DNA from: an uncultured Bacteroidales bacterium
Lineage (GTDB): Bacteria; Bacteroidota; Bacteroidia; Bacteroidales; F082
Assembly: GCA_900317155.1 (NCBI GenBank)
Contig: ONFO01000030.1
Coordinates: 1-64,000 of the forward strand
DNA length: 64,000 nucleotides
Direction of reading: 5' to 3'
Below, in pieces: positions 28,217 to 36,370 of the stretch. Made by a program: the position numbers and the translations under genes. Position 1 is the first letter of the stretch. Every line of letters begins with the position of its first letter. The notes beneath the pieces were generated by a model. That model did not search any database. It had not been told where the DNA came from and was given only the letters and a program-made list of their open reading frames with translations.

Positions 28217-29401
28217 ATGTCAAAGAGTATCATATATCCTGATTTCGCCATTCTGCAAGGCGACTGCATGAAACGGCTGGCTGAGATAGAGGATAACTCC
28301 GTAGATGCCGTCTTTGCCGATCCACCCTACTTTCTCAGTAACGGCGGCATCAGCGTCCATAGCGGCAAGCAGGTATGCGTGGATAAAGGTGATTGGGATA
28401 AAGGTGGCACTCCAGAGTATATCTACGAGTTCAACCGTCAATGGCTTGCCTTATGTCGTACCAAGTTGCGCGACAACGGCACGATTTGGATTAGCGGAAC
28501 ACATCACAACATCCATGTCGTCATGCGCTGTCTGCAAGAGTTGGGCTACAAGGTGCTGAACACCATTACTTGGCAAAAGACAGACCCGCCGCCCAATCTT
28601 TCATGCCGTTATTTCAATTTCTCAACCGAGCTGATTATTTGGGCTCGCAAGTTTGAGAAGAAGCCGCATAAGTTCAATTATGAGACGATGAAACTGCTCA
28701 ATGGCGGGCAGCAAATGACGGATGTATGGCGCATTCCAGCAGTCAGCTTATGGGAGAAACAGCAAGGCAAACACCCGACTCAAAAACCCTTACGCTTGCT
28801 CTATCGAATTATCCTTGCCTCTACCAATGAAGGCGACACGCTTCTGGACCCGTTTAGCGGTTCAGGCACAACCGGCATTGCGGCCAATCTGCTCGGTCGT
28901 AAATACATTGGCATTGAGCAGGATGAGCAGTTTTGCGAGTTGTCCTTGCGTCGCCGTCAAGCCTTGGAGGACAAGAATACGCGCAAGAAACTGTTTGACA
29001 AGATGCGTTCTACACCCGAAGAAACGACTGTGCTCATCAATCACATGCGCGAAACAGATCGCGAAAAAGCGATGCAGTTGGGTATAACTTATGTGCGTGT
29101 TGGTGATGCCAAAGGTTCATTATTGGTCAAAGAAGGATTTGAACGTTTGGGCTATGTTTGCCTACACACCCGAGGCGATGAACCGAAGTTGTTCAGACTG
29201 ACCAAAAAAGGCTTTCAGATATGGACGGCAGAGGCGTTGCGCGAGGAAGGCTTCTCTGCCGAAAACGCTCCTTATTATGCTGTGATGCGGTTTGATTCCT
29301 CGGAGCAAGTTACGTTTGACCAACCTGTTGACCTTCATAAACGCCAGTACACCGAAGTCGCGCGCATCCAACCGCTTAGTGATTTCATTGGGTTAAGATA
29401 G
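28217..29401 (+). CDS. dpnA: DpnA-like adenine methyltransferase with C-terminal extension
   Basis: 394 aa. Beta-class N6-adenine methyltransferase with catalytic motif DPPYFLSNGG, VDKGDWDK, ITWQKTDPPPNLSCRYF and the AdoMet motif DPFSGSGTTGIAANLLGRKY, closely matching DpnA, which methylates GATC also in single-stranded DNA (useful during DNA uptake). DpnA is about 270 aa; here about 120 extra residues follow (from about residue 270), with repeats of charged helices and ending PLSDFIGLR. The extension is not recognised. The gene order M-R-unknown-A differs from the pneumococcal M-A-B order. Confidence 0.9.
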   Translation: MSKSIIYPDFAILQGDCMKRLAEIEDNSVDAVFADPPYFLSNGGISVHSGKQVCVDKGDWDKGGTPEYIYEFNRQWLALCRTKLRDNGTIWISGTHHNIHVVMRCLQELGYKVLNTITWQKTDPPPNLSCRYFNFSTELIIWARKFEKKPHKFNYETMKLLNGGQQMTDVWRIPAVSLWEKQQGKHPTQKPLRLLYRIILASTNEGDTLLDPFSGSGTTGIAANLLGRKYIGIEQDEQFCELSLRRRQALEDKNTRKKLFDKMRSTPEETTVLINHMRETDREKAMQLGITYVRVGDAKGSLLVKEGFERLGYVCLHTRGDEPKLFRLTKKGFQIWTAEALREEGFSAENAPYYAVMRFDSSEQVTFDQPVDLHKRQYTEVARIQPLSDFIGLR

Positions 29402-29409
29402 TCTGTTCT

Positions 29410-29738
29410 CAGTTCTTTCCAAAATGGAAATAACTGAAAAAATGACTGTTGCAAAAATTGCAACTGTCATCTAATGAGTTGGAAAAAAACAACCTGTCGG
29501 AAATCCCGACCAATTCATTCAGTTGTTTCATAGAAAAACCGGAATTCCCGATTTATCCTCAGTTGTTGTAAATTTTGCAATAACTGCCGACTATTTTCAT
29601 TTTGGAAACAGTCAGTAGTTCGGAATAACCGAACAACTAATGGTGGTATTTTCCAAAATGGAAATAACCATCCAAAAACATCGACTATTTCCATTTTGGA
29701 AATTGTCGTGTTGAATTAACCGAGAAAACCTCGGCAAC
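29410..29738. repeat. Array of about ten different short hairpins
   Basis: Imperfect palindromes of mostly 24-31 nt lie head to tail: 29410-29436, 29442-29470, 29473-29519 (nested), 29536-29554, 29560-29586, 29589-29613, 29616-29639, 29642-29672, 29682-29708 and 29710-29738. Several share the core TTTCCAAAATGGAAA or its other orientation TTTCCATTTTGGAAA, while the outer stems differ (CAGTT/AACTG, ATGAC/GTCAT, CGAC/GTCG, GTTG/CAAC). The stems stay paired although their sequences change, as expected when structure is kept or when palindromes arise repeatedly. Confidence 0.75.
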
Positions 29739-29767
29739 TTCGTGTCTAGTATGTGCTTTATGATAAA

Positions 29768-29903
29768 TGTTCAATACATTGAACATATTTAACAAAATAT
29801 TGTTCAGTATATAAAACATTTTTCCTCGTTTTAGGTTTATTTATCACTTAAATGTTCAATATGAAAGACAAATTTCTATTTAAAATGTTTTGTATATTGA
29901 ACA
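29768..29903. promoter_or_regulatory. Four operator-like palindromes before the ATPase gene at 29946
   Basis: Sites at 29768-29785 (TGTTCAATACATTGAACA, a near-perfect dyad), 29801-29818, 29853-29870 and 29886-29903 (TGTTTTGTATATTGAACA) share the pattern TGTTCAnTATATTGAACA. They form two pairs, each spaced 33 bp. The last site covers the -33 box of the promoter (TTG at 29890-29892), so binding there would block transcription. Confidence 0.7.
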
Positions 29904-29910
29904 TTTTATT

Positions 29911-29918
29911 TATTTTTG
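29911..29918 (+). promoter_or_regulatory. -7 promoter motif for the ATPase gene at 29946
   Basis: TATTTTTG lies 18 nt after a TTG at 29890-29892 and 27 nt before the ATG. Confidence 0.6.
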
Positions 29919-29945
29919 CAGCCAGAAACTCAATCATAGGGAAAA

Positions 29946-31172
29946 ATGGAAACATTAGTAAGAAGACATCTCAACAGGATGCAGACCGTGAACCTCGATT
30001 TTGTCAGGAACATCATGGACGAAATCGACTGGAACGAGCGGCTTCTAATGATCAAAGGCCAGAAGGGCGTCGGTAAGACAACACTCATGACACAACGCAT
30101 CATGCAAGTGTTTGGCCCAACCAACACCTCAGATGTGCTTTATGTGAGCCTTGATAACATCTATTTTGGCACTCATCATCTGCTGGATTTCATTGAGCAG
30201 TTCCATGCACAAGGAGGAAAATACCTGTTTCTGGACGAAGTGCATAAGTATAAGGGATGGAGCATCGAAATCAAGAACGCATACGATGAGTTTCCCGACA
30301 TGCACTTTGTGCTGAGCGGGTCGTCGTTGGTCAATCTTTCTGACGGGGAGGCCGACCTCTCGCGCCGCTGCATTGCCTATACCTTGCTTGGGCTTTCGTT
30401 CAGAGAATACTTGCGGATGTTCCATCAAAAGGACTTCAAAAGACGGACACTTCAAGAGATCCTTACCAACGGTAATAGCATCTGTGCCGAAGTCAATGCA
30501 CAAATCCGCCCATTGCCGCTTTTTGCTGAGTATTTACGCTATGGCTACTATCCTTTCTTGAAAGAAGGGCAGAACAATTATTATGTTCGTATCGAGAACG
30601 TTGTCAATACCATCATTGAGGTGGAACTGCCACAATTACGGAAACTCGACGTGGGCAATATCAGAAAAGTGAAGTCGTTGTTGGGCATTCTGTCTTCCAA
30701 TGTGCCTTTTGCCCTCGACACCGTCAAACTGGCGACTATGGCGGAGATTTCACGCACCACATTGTTGAATTATCTTCAAATCCTCAGCGAGGCTCGTCTG
30801 ATTCAGTTGTTGTATTCGGATGCAACGAATGTGAAACGACTACAAAAGCCGGACAAGATTTATTTGGAAAATCCCAATATGCTTCATGCCCTTGCCACGA
30901 CACGGGTCAACGAAGGTACAGAGCGCGAAGTGTTTTTCATTAATCAGCTCGCGTCAAGTCATGTTGTGGAATACAGCAAGACTTCAGCGGACTTCACCAT
31001 CGACCATCAATACACGATTGAAGTTGGTGGACGCTCTAAGATTGAAGTTGGTGGACGCTCTAAAGATGGCAAACAGATTGCTGGCGTTTCGAAGAGTTAT
31101 ATCGCTTCCGACGATGAAGAGTATGTGCTTGGTAACAAAATCCCGCTCTGGCTATTTGGCTTTTTGTATTGA
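29946..31172 (+). CDS. AAA_14/DUF4143 family ATPase (1)
   Basis: 408 aa. It has an N-terminal P-loop ATPase with Walker A GQKGVGKTTLM, Walker B KYLFLDEVHKY and sensor-like VLSGSSLVNL. A winged-helix-like middle follows (LATMAEISRTTLLNYLQIL), then a DUF4143 C-terminal domain with a degenerate nuclease-like core (FTIDHQYTIEVGG). This family is abundant in Bacteroidetes and archaea but has no established function. The motif IEVGGRSK is duplicated in tandem (24-bp repeat at 31017-31064). The gene carries its own operator-like array upstream and ends 3 bp from a stray copy of the parE 3' end. Confidence 0.85.
   Translation: METLVRRHLNRMQTVNLDFVRNIMDEIDWNERLLMIKGQKGVGKTTLMTQRIMQVFGPTNTSDVLYVSLDNIYFGTHHLLDFIEQFHAQGGKYLFLDEVHKYKGWSIEIKNAYDEFPDMHFVLSGSSLVNLSDGEADLSRRCIAYTLLGLSFREYLRMFHQKDFKRRTLQEILTNGNSICAEVNAQIRPLPLFAEYLRYGYYPFLKEGQNNYYVRIENVVNTIIEVELPQLRKLDVGNIRKVKSLLGILSSNVPFALDTVKLATMAEISRTTLLNYLQILSEARLIQLLYSDATNVKRLQKPDKIYLENPNMLHALATTRVNEGTEREVFFINQLASSHVVEYSKTSADFTIDHQYTIEVGGRSKIEVGGRSKDGKQIAGVSKSYIASDDEEYVLGNKIPLWLFGFLY
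31017..31064 (+). repeat. In-frame 24-bp tandem duplication in the ATPase gene
   Basis: Two adjacent 24-bp copies (31017-31040 and 31041-31064) differ at one base and encode IEVGGRSK twice. The unit covers the strand carrying the E-V-x-x-x-x-K residues, where PD-(D/E)xK-like domains hold their catalytic Glu and Lys. Confidence 0.9.
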
Positions 31173-31175
31173 GAC

Positions 31176-31273
31176 TTACATCTTATCCATCTCCGAATCA
31201 TCCTCAATCCTAAGATTGTCGATGATGAATTTCTGGCGCTCCATGGTGCTCTTGCCCATATAGTATTCCAGCA
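31176..31273 (-). pseudogene. Duplicated 3' end of parE
   Basis: 98 bp about 90% identical to the true parE 3' end at 33016-33113, with 10 mismatches, most of them silent. It encodes the last ~31 residues (EYYMGKSTMERQKF... ending MDKM) and the TAA stop in an intact frame. The two copies are direct repeats on either side of the hipBA module. The rest of the gene is absent at this end. Confidence 0.92.
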
Positions 31274-31475
31274 ATGGAAATCCGTTCTCAGAAAATCTTA
31301 CCATCCCAAAGCATCTTGAGAAAATCCGTCACATAAAAGAGTTCCTTTCTTCGGATATTCTTGTGATAGAGTCAAGTGAGACCAATGTACATATTTTGAT
31401 GTAAAAATAGGATAGTAAAGTCGGATTTTCAATCAAATAATCGCCCACTCAAATCTCTGCGCAAACCTCTCTTGT
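31274..31475. other. Gene-remnant region between the parE fragment and hipA
   Basis: No complete gene. A plus-strand open frame without a clear start runs to about 31403 and ends in ESSETNVHILM; it may be a remnant but matches no family I recognise. The minus strand carries the displaced hipA tail (31433-31552). Confidence 0.5.
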
Positions 31476-31552
31476 TCAGACTTCGAGATTTGGCATTGAT
31501 TTGCCGTGATTCTCCAATTCTTTATTCCTTGCTTTACTTCTCGGATAATGGT
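31433..31552 (-). pseudogene. Displaced C-terminal tail of hipA in another frame
   Basis: On the minus strand, one frame away from the hipA reading frame, the DNA encodes TIIREVKQGIKNWR and then ISKSEQERFAQRFEWAII before a stop. This is the usual end of HipA-family kinases. It shows that the hipA gene at 31476 has lost bases just upstream and now reads through the wrong frame. Confidence 0.8.
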
Positions 31553-32627
31553 ACTCGTTTGTATTCGAAGAAATCAACAGACTTTGGGTCGTCAAATTGG
31601 TCGGGTTCAGGTCGTAAGCAGGCGACAGTTGCCAACCTTTTTTACCTAAAAGGAATCCGTGGTTCCTGAAATGGTCGTCATGGTTGCCAATGCAAATGTT
31701 GAATGCCACACGGCGGTACAGTTCTTTCAGCGTGGCACTTGTGTCAGCCACGCCTGTGGGGCCAATGATGACATCCACAATGTCCAGGTAACCGTGTCCT
31801 GTGGAAGCGTTGTCACCGTCTTTGAGTTTGGCCAAAGTCAAGGTAGAAGCGAAATGCCGACGACCATTGTCAGTTCGGTCGAAACGATGTGACAACAATG
31901 TGTGATATTTTACGCCGTCAAGTTTCAACAAACGGGTCTCGGCAACATTGATGCCAACTTTTCTGGCCAACACATGCGCAAAATGCTCCCAAAGAGCAAC
32001 ATCGTAGTCATCGGAGACCGATGGAATCTTGGCGATACACAAATGGCCATTTTCATCCATGACATTGGCTTTAGGTCGAGCACCTCCCAACGATGAACCC
32101 TGGTGGAACAGGTTATCAAGCCATTCTTCACGCATGGGCCGTCCTGATTGCTCATTTCTTTCATATTCATGTGCCATGAAAACGAATTCACAGAGACTGG
32201 TCAATGGCGGTACGCGCATTTCATTCTCCGATGCACCTATGAAAGCGTCATTATGCATGAAACGAAAAGCACCCATCCGTGAAAAGTCATCCAATTGGGT
32301 CAAGTAATCATAGTCGGTAAAAGCCTTGGGGATGCGTTTTTCTTGTTCGGCTTTGATTCTCTCACGCTTGTCAATCAGCCTTTTGCCCCAACGGTCGGGC
32401 ATGGCATCACCAAAACAGCCGAAAATCTCGCCTGATTTGTATTGTTCGCCCGAGAAGTTCATCAAGTCTCCACTTAAAAGGATAGAGCGATTCGAGCGTA
32501 GCCATTCCACATCAAAAGAAAAACCGTATGAAGGCGTTCCTCTAAGCATTTCATGACTTAATGTGCCAACCAAAACAGGGGCATCAAGCCAGTCGAAATC
32601 CGCATATACTTGAAGCCTTTCCATCAT
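31476..32627 (-). CDS. hipA: HipA-family Ser/Thr kinase toxin, frameshifted near the C-terminus
   Basis: 383 aa as read. It has an N-terminal HipA domain (VLVGTLSHE...YGFSFDVEWL), a GARPKA nucleotide-binding loop after SSLG, the catalytic loop NHDDHFRNHGF (about residue 315) and metal-binding SPAYDLNP (about 335). The last ~28 residues are out of frame: the family's usual C-terminal helix is found in another frame at 31433-31552, so roughly 20-30 codons were lost. Intact HipA phosphorylates glutamyl-tRNA synthetase or similar targets to arrest growth. This copy keeps the catalytic residues but probably folds poorly. Its start overlaps the hipB stop (4 bp). Confidence 0.82.
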   Translation of the reverse strand: MMERLQVYADFDWLDAPVLVGTLSHEMLRGTPSYGFSFDVEWLRSNRSILLSGDLMNFSGEQYKSGEIFGCFGDAMPDRWGKRLIDKRERIKAEQEKRIPKAFTDYDYLTQLDDFSRMGAFRFMHNDAFIGASENEMRVPPLTSLCEFVFMAHEYERNEQSGRPMREEWLDNLFHQGSSLGGARPKANVMDENGHLCIAKIPSVSDDYDVALWEHFAHVLARKVGINVAETRLLKLDGVKYHTLLSHRFDRTDNGRRHFASTLTLAKLKDGDNASTGHGYLDIVDVIIGPTGVADTSATLKELYRRVAFNICIGNHDDHFRNHGFLLGKKGWQLSPAYDLNPTNLTTQSLLISSNTNEYHYPRSKARNKELENHGKSMPNLEV

Positions 32628-32947
32628 TCCGTCTTTTTTGATGCTCTTTGGCGCTGCTTCAAGTCTAAGTCTTGCAGGTTTCGCCCGATTTCATCTTTTT
32701 GTGCCAACAAGAGAATGTCTTCGTCCAACTGCAAGGCATACAAAACGCGCAAATAAATCCCTATAGCTACGGTGGGCGCACCTTTCTCGACGCGCATCAC
32801 CGAAAGTTGGGAACATGTGGCGCGCTCAGCCACCTGTGCGATGCTCAGGTCACGCCTCAATCGGGCCAACTTAATTTGTTCTCCAACGATGGAGAGGTTC
32901 TTGGCGAGTTTCCTTGGAAGCAGGGTGCCTTTTGTCGTTTTTGTCAT
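32624..32947 (-). CDS. hipB: HipB-like HTH antitoxin
   Basis: 107 aa. An XRE helix-turn-helix at about residues 23-75 (IKLARLRRDLSIAQVAERAT, then SQLSVMRVEKGAPTVAIG) is followed by a short charged tail. It overlaps the hipA start by 4 bp, the normal hipBA arrangement. By family knowledge it binds its promoter and neutralises HipA. A 10-bp inverted repeat (32951-32960, 32995-33004) flanks the promoter motif just upstream and is a good candidate operator. Confidence 0.85.
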   Translation of the reverse strand: MTKTTKGTLLPRKLAKNLSIVGEQIKLARLRRDLSIAQVAERATCSQLSVMRVEKGAPTVAIGIYLRVLYALQLDEDILLLAQKDEIGRNLQDLDLKQRQRASKKTE

Positions 32948-32950
32948 AAT

Positions 32951-33004
32951 AAACTATCATTTGAGACTGCAAAAATAGGGAATTATTGCATTATATGATA
33001 GTTT
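32951..33004. promoter_or_regulatory. hipBA promoter with candidate HipB operator
   Basis: Half-sites AAACTATCAT (32951-32960) and ATGATAGTTT (32995-33004) form a perfect 10-bp inverted repeat 34 bp apart. The -7 motif TATTTTTG (minus strand, 32970-32977) lies between them. Confidence 0.6.
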
Positions 33005-33015
33005 GTTCAGAAAAT

Positions 33016-34944
33016 TTACATCTTATCCATCTCGGAATCATCCTCAATCCTAAGATTCTCAATGATGAACTTTTGGCGTTCCATAGTGTTTTTGCCCATG
33101 TAGTATTCCAGCAGCTCCTTGATGCCGAAGTCGTAGCGAAGGATGACAGGCTCAAGGCGCATGTTGGGGCCGATGAAGCCTCGGAACTCGTCGGGGGAGA
33201 TTTCGCCCAACCCTTTGAAGCGGGTGATTTCGGCCTGCTTGCCGCATTTCTCCTTGGCAGCGATGCGTTCCTCGTCGCTATAGCAGTAGTAGGTCTCCTT
33301 CTTGTTGCGCACACGGAACAAGGGGGTCTGCAAGATATAGACATGTCCGTTGCGCACGAGGTCAGGGTAGAACTGGAGGAAGAAGGTGAGCATCAGCAGG
33401 CGGATGTGCATGCCGTCGACATCGGCATCGGTGGCGATGACGATGTTGTTGTAGCGCAGGTTCTCGATGTCCTCATCGATGTTCAAGGCGGCTTGCAGCA
33501 GGTTGAACTCTTCGTTCTCGTAACACACTTTCTTGGTCATGCCCAAGCAGTTGAGCGGCTTGCCGCGCAGGCTGAACACGGCCTGGGTCTGCACGTCGCG
33601 GCTCTTGGTGATGCTTCCCGATGCGGAGTCGCCCTCGGTAATGAAGATGGTGCTTTCGAGGCGCTTCTCGTGGTTGGTGTTGAGGTGGATACGGCAGTCA
33701 CGGAGCTTACGGTTGTTCAGGCTGACCTTCTTGGCGCTCTCGCGGGCAGCCTTCTTGATGCCGGCAATTTCCTTGCGCTCCTTCTCATTGGCTTGGATCT
33801 TTGCCTGCAGCACGCTGACCGTCTCAGGGTTCTTGTGCAGGTAGTTGTCCAAATGGCGTTTCAGGATGTCGAAGACGTATGTTTTAAGGAAGGGGCTGTC
33901 GTTGGTGCCGTCTGGATTGTTAGGCGCGAGGTGGGTGGAGCCGAGTTTGGTCTTGGTCTGTGCCTCAAACACAGGCTCTTGAATCCTCACACACAAGGCG
34001 CAAATCAAACCTTGACGGATGTCGGCAGGCTCGTATTCTTTTTGATAGAACTCGCGCACCACGCGGGCATAGCCTTCGCGGAAAGCGGACTGGTGTGTAC
34101 CACCTTCAGTGGTGTGTTGTCCGTTGACGAAGGAATAAAAGTAGTCGCTCGACTGACCGTTGACATGCGTGAAAGCGGCCTCAAAGTCGCCGTCCTTGAT
34201 ATGGATGATGGGGTAGAGGCCTTCGCCTTCCATGTTGTTCTGCAACAGGTCGAGGAGGCCGTTTTTAGAATAATAGCGCTTGTCATTGTAAATCAAGCTC
34301 AAACCACGGTTAAGGTAGGCGTAGTTCCACACGCGCTTCTCGATGTATTCATCCACATAGTGGTAGTTACCAAACAACGCGGAATCCGGGATAAACTCGG
34401 TCAAAGTGCCAGTGTCGCCATCGGAAGGAATGATGCCCGAATCACTGACCATTTTGCCTTGTGCAAACTCCACAATCCTTGTCTTGCCCTCTCGGACAGA
34501 CTGCACCTTGAAATAAGACGAAAGCGCGTTGACGGCCTTGGTTCCCACACCGTTCAATCCGACCGACTTCTGGAACACCTTGCTGTCGTATTTAGCACCC
34601 GTATTCAGTTGCGAAACAGCCTCTTTCAGCTTACCCAGCGGGATGCCACGGCCATAGTCGCGGATGCTGACTTTTTTTTCGGCTTTATCAACCCTAACTT
34701 CAATCTTCTTGCCGAAGCCCGAAGTGAACTCGTCGATGGAGTTGTCGACGACCTCTTTGATGAGCACATAGATACCGTCGTCCTGCGAGGCACCGTCGCC
34801 GAGTTTGCCGATGTACATACCCGGACGGCGACGGATGTGTTCCATGTCCTCAAGGTGGACAATGCTGTCGTCGTTATAGTTCTCAGTGGTTGGAATAGGG
34901 TCGCTATCTTGTGTGAAGATGTCGTCTTCGATGATTTCGCTCAT
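33016..34944 (-). CDS. parE: DNA topoisomerase IV subunit B (ParE)
   Basis: 642 aa. A GHKL ATPase ([23 protein letters not shown]), a transducer domain and a TOPRIM domain ([24 protein letters not shown]) end in the usual short C-terminus. The length fits ParE rather than a longer gram-negative GyrB. It forms the ATPase half of topoisomerase IV for decatenation; no parC is adjacent. Its last 98 bp are duplicated at 31176-31273. A -7 motif TACCTTTG (34962-34969, minus strand) lies 18 nt upstream. Confidence 0.9.
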   Translation of the reverse strand: MSEIIEDDIFTQDSDPIPTTENYNDDSIVHLEDMEHIRRRPGMYIGKLGDGASQDDGIYVLIKEVVDNSIDEFTSGFGKKIEVRVDKAEKKVSIRDYGRGIPLGKLKEAVSQLNTGAKYDSKVFQKSVGLNGVGTKAVNALSSYFKVQSVREGKTRIVEFAQGKMVSDSGIIPSDGDTGTLTEFIPDSALFGNYHYVDEYIEKRVWNYAYLNRGLSLIYNDKRYYSKNGLLDLLQNNMEGEGLYPIIHIKDGDFEAAFTHVNGQSSDYFYSFVNGQHTTEGGTHQSAFREGYARVVREFYQKEYEPADIRQGLICALCVRIQEPVFEAQTKTKLGSTHLAPNNPDGTNDSPFLKTYVFDILKRHLDNYLHKNPETVSVLQAKIQANEKERKEIAGIKKAARESAKKVSLNNRKLRDCRIHLNTNHEKRLESTIFITEGDSASGSITKSRDVQTQAVFSLRGKPLNCLGMTKKVCYENEEFNLLQAALNIDEDIENLRYNNIVIATDADVDGMHIRLLMLTFFLQFYPDLVRNGHVYILQTPLFRVRNKKETYYCYSDEERIAAKEKCGKQAEITRFKGLGEISPDEFRGFIGPNMRLEPVILRYDFGIKELLEYYMGKNTMERQKFIIENLRIEDDSEMDKM

Positions 34945-34961
34945 AAAAGTGGATTTGGTTG

Positions 34962-34969
34962 CAAAGGTA
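34962..34969 (-). promoter_or_regulatory. -7 promoter motif of parE
   Basis: TACCTTTG on the minus strand, 18 nt upstream of the parE start codon. Confidence 0.5.
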
Positions 34970-34980
34970 CAAAAAAAACA

Positions 34981-36264
34981 TCAGAAAACACCTTTAGTGG
35001 TTGTTTTCACCCATTCCCAATCTTCACGATTGGGAACCAATTGTGCCAACCGACTCCCCGTTTGTTTGTGGAACACAATCCATTGATAAACGAACAAAGC
35101 CGAGTAAGTCAGTGTAGTGGTGATGGCTGCGCCTCGGATACCCAACAAAGGAATCAGGATGAAAGCAGAGACAAGAGTAACCGAAAGACCAATAAGCGAG
35201 GCGTAGAGGTTGTATTTCGGTTTACCTGTGCCAGAGAAATAATTGGCCAAAACGGTATGGGCAGAGAAAAACACGATACCAGGCGACATCAGCAGGATGA
35301 CGGGACGGATATCAGCAAACTCTTCCGAGAATAACAACTCAAAAAAAGATGTCGGGAGTAGGCAGATTACCAACAAAGCAGTGAATGTCAGCATAATGGA
35401 AATCTTCATGAAACGAAGTGTGAGTTGCGAGGCGCGTCGGTCGTTTTCGGTATTGCTGAGTGCAGAGAATTCCACTAAACCTATGCTATATCCGACTATA
35501 TTCACTCCTTCTGTAACTTGAGTACCGGAGGCATAAACACCTATGGATTTTTCGTCACATTGCGTGTTCAACAGATAGAGGCTCAGGCGTTTGTTCAAGG
35601 TACTGACCAAGGTGGATAATTGCATGAAAGCACCGTAATGCAACATTTCCTTCATGGTGTCTTTAATAGGTTCACGTTCTTCGCGTTTTAGACTTGGGAA
35701 GAGCAGTATCCAACCAATAAGGGTGGCCAAACTATAGCCACAAAGCTGAGAGTAGAGTAGGGCTTTCGCCGTCCTCAGGTTCATGGCGAAAATCAACACA
35801 GCCATCATTGTGACCTGTGTGAGTATTTGTATGAGAAACAACCAATTAAAAGTACCGACCTTCTCCTTCCCAAGGAAATGGTTCAAATTAAACTCGTGCA
35901 GGCTATAGACGAAAGTCATCAGCAAAACAAGCCAGGCATAGCCTTCAGGAACAATGGTGTGGTAAAAATCGGGAAATAAATGTAAAATTTTGAAAAACAA
36001 GAGGTAAATCAGCATCACAAAGGCAATCCAGCTGTAAGAAATCGTCATCAGCGTTGCGAGTTTCTTTCGAGGCGTGAAATACACCAGTCCACTGCCAGCG
36101 ATGAGTTCGATGCCTATTAATAAAAAGGTGATGTCCGTCTGGGCAATGAAAGCCTTTCCCCATTCAACAGCGCCAAGTAATTTGGTACCCATAATGAGGG
36201 TGGCCAATTGCGTCAGCACATTGACCGCTCTTGCCGCTCCCGTTCCCAGTATTTTTTTGAACAT
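34981..36264 (-). CDS. Polysaccharide flippase (MATE/Wzx-like) membrane protein
   Basis: 427 aa with about 12 hydrophobic helices throughout. The N-terminus (ILGTGAARAVNVLTQLATLI) and the central region (SLYLLNTQCDEKSIGVYASG) are typical of polysaccharide-biosynthesis exporters that flip lipid-linked oligosaccharides across the inner membrane. It lies upstream of parE with a 36-bp gap. A -7 motif TATTTTTG (36285-36292, minus strand) lies just upstream. No glycosyltransferase gene is nearby, so the exported glycan is unknown. Confidence 0.82.
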   Translation of the reverse strand: MFKKILGTGAARAVNVLTQLATLIMGTKLLGAVEWGKAFIAQTDITFLLIGIELIAGSGLVYFTPRKKLATLMTISYSWIAFVMLIYLLFFKILHLFPDFYHTIVPEGYAWLVLLMTFVYSLHEFNLNHFLGKEKVGTFNWLFLIQILTQVTMMAVLIFAMNLRTAKALLYSQLCGYSLATLIGWILLFPSLKREEREPIKDTMKEMLHYGAFMQLSTLVSTLNKRLSLYLLNTQCDEKSIGVYASGTQVTEGVNIVGYSIGLVEFSALSNTENDRRASQLTLRFMKISIMLTFTALLVICLLPTSFFELLFSEEFADIRPVILLMSPGIVFFSAHTVLANYFSGTGKPKYNLYASLIGLSVTLVSAFILIPLLGIRGAAITTTLTYSALFVYQWIVFHKQTGSRLAQLVPNREDWEWVKTTTKGVF

Positions 36265-36284
36265 ACTATCTCCCTTAGAATCTG

Positions 36285-36292
36285 CAAAAATA
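36285..36292 (-). promoter_or_regulatory. -7 promoter motif of the flippase gene
   Basis: TATTTTTG on the minus strand, 21 nt upstream of the flippase start codon at 36264. Confidence 0.5.
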
Positions 36293-36370
36293 CAAAAAAA
36301 GGATATGCCTAAAATCTGAAATAAAAATTGGTTGATACAATAAGGACAAAAGTGCCACGTTATTTCCTTT

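Larger units (their letters stand above)
29402..29945. other. 544-bp non-coding region: hairpin array, operator array and promoter
   Basis: No gene is supported here. The first ~340 bp are a dense run of hairpins (29410-29738). The next ~140 bp hold four related 18-bp palindromic sites (29768-29903). The promoter and leader of the ATPase gene follow. Confidence 0.8.

Noticed and set aside
29410-29738. The hairpin array as integron attC sites or terminators
   Set aside because: No gene cassettes or integrase, units only about 30 bp, and no T-runs after the stems.
32986-35334. A 782-codon open frame on the plus strand opposite parE
   Set aside because: It is the mirror of a conserved topoisomerase gene, shows no family motif, and arises from codon bias; it also runs over the parE promoter.
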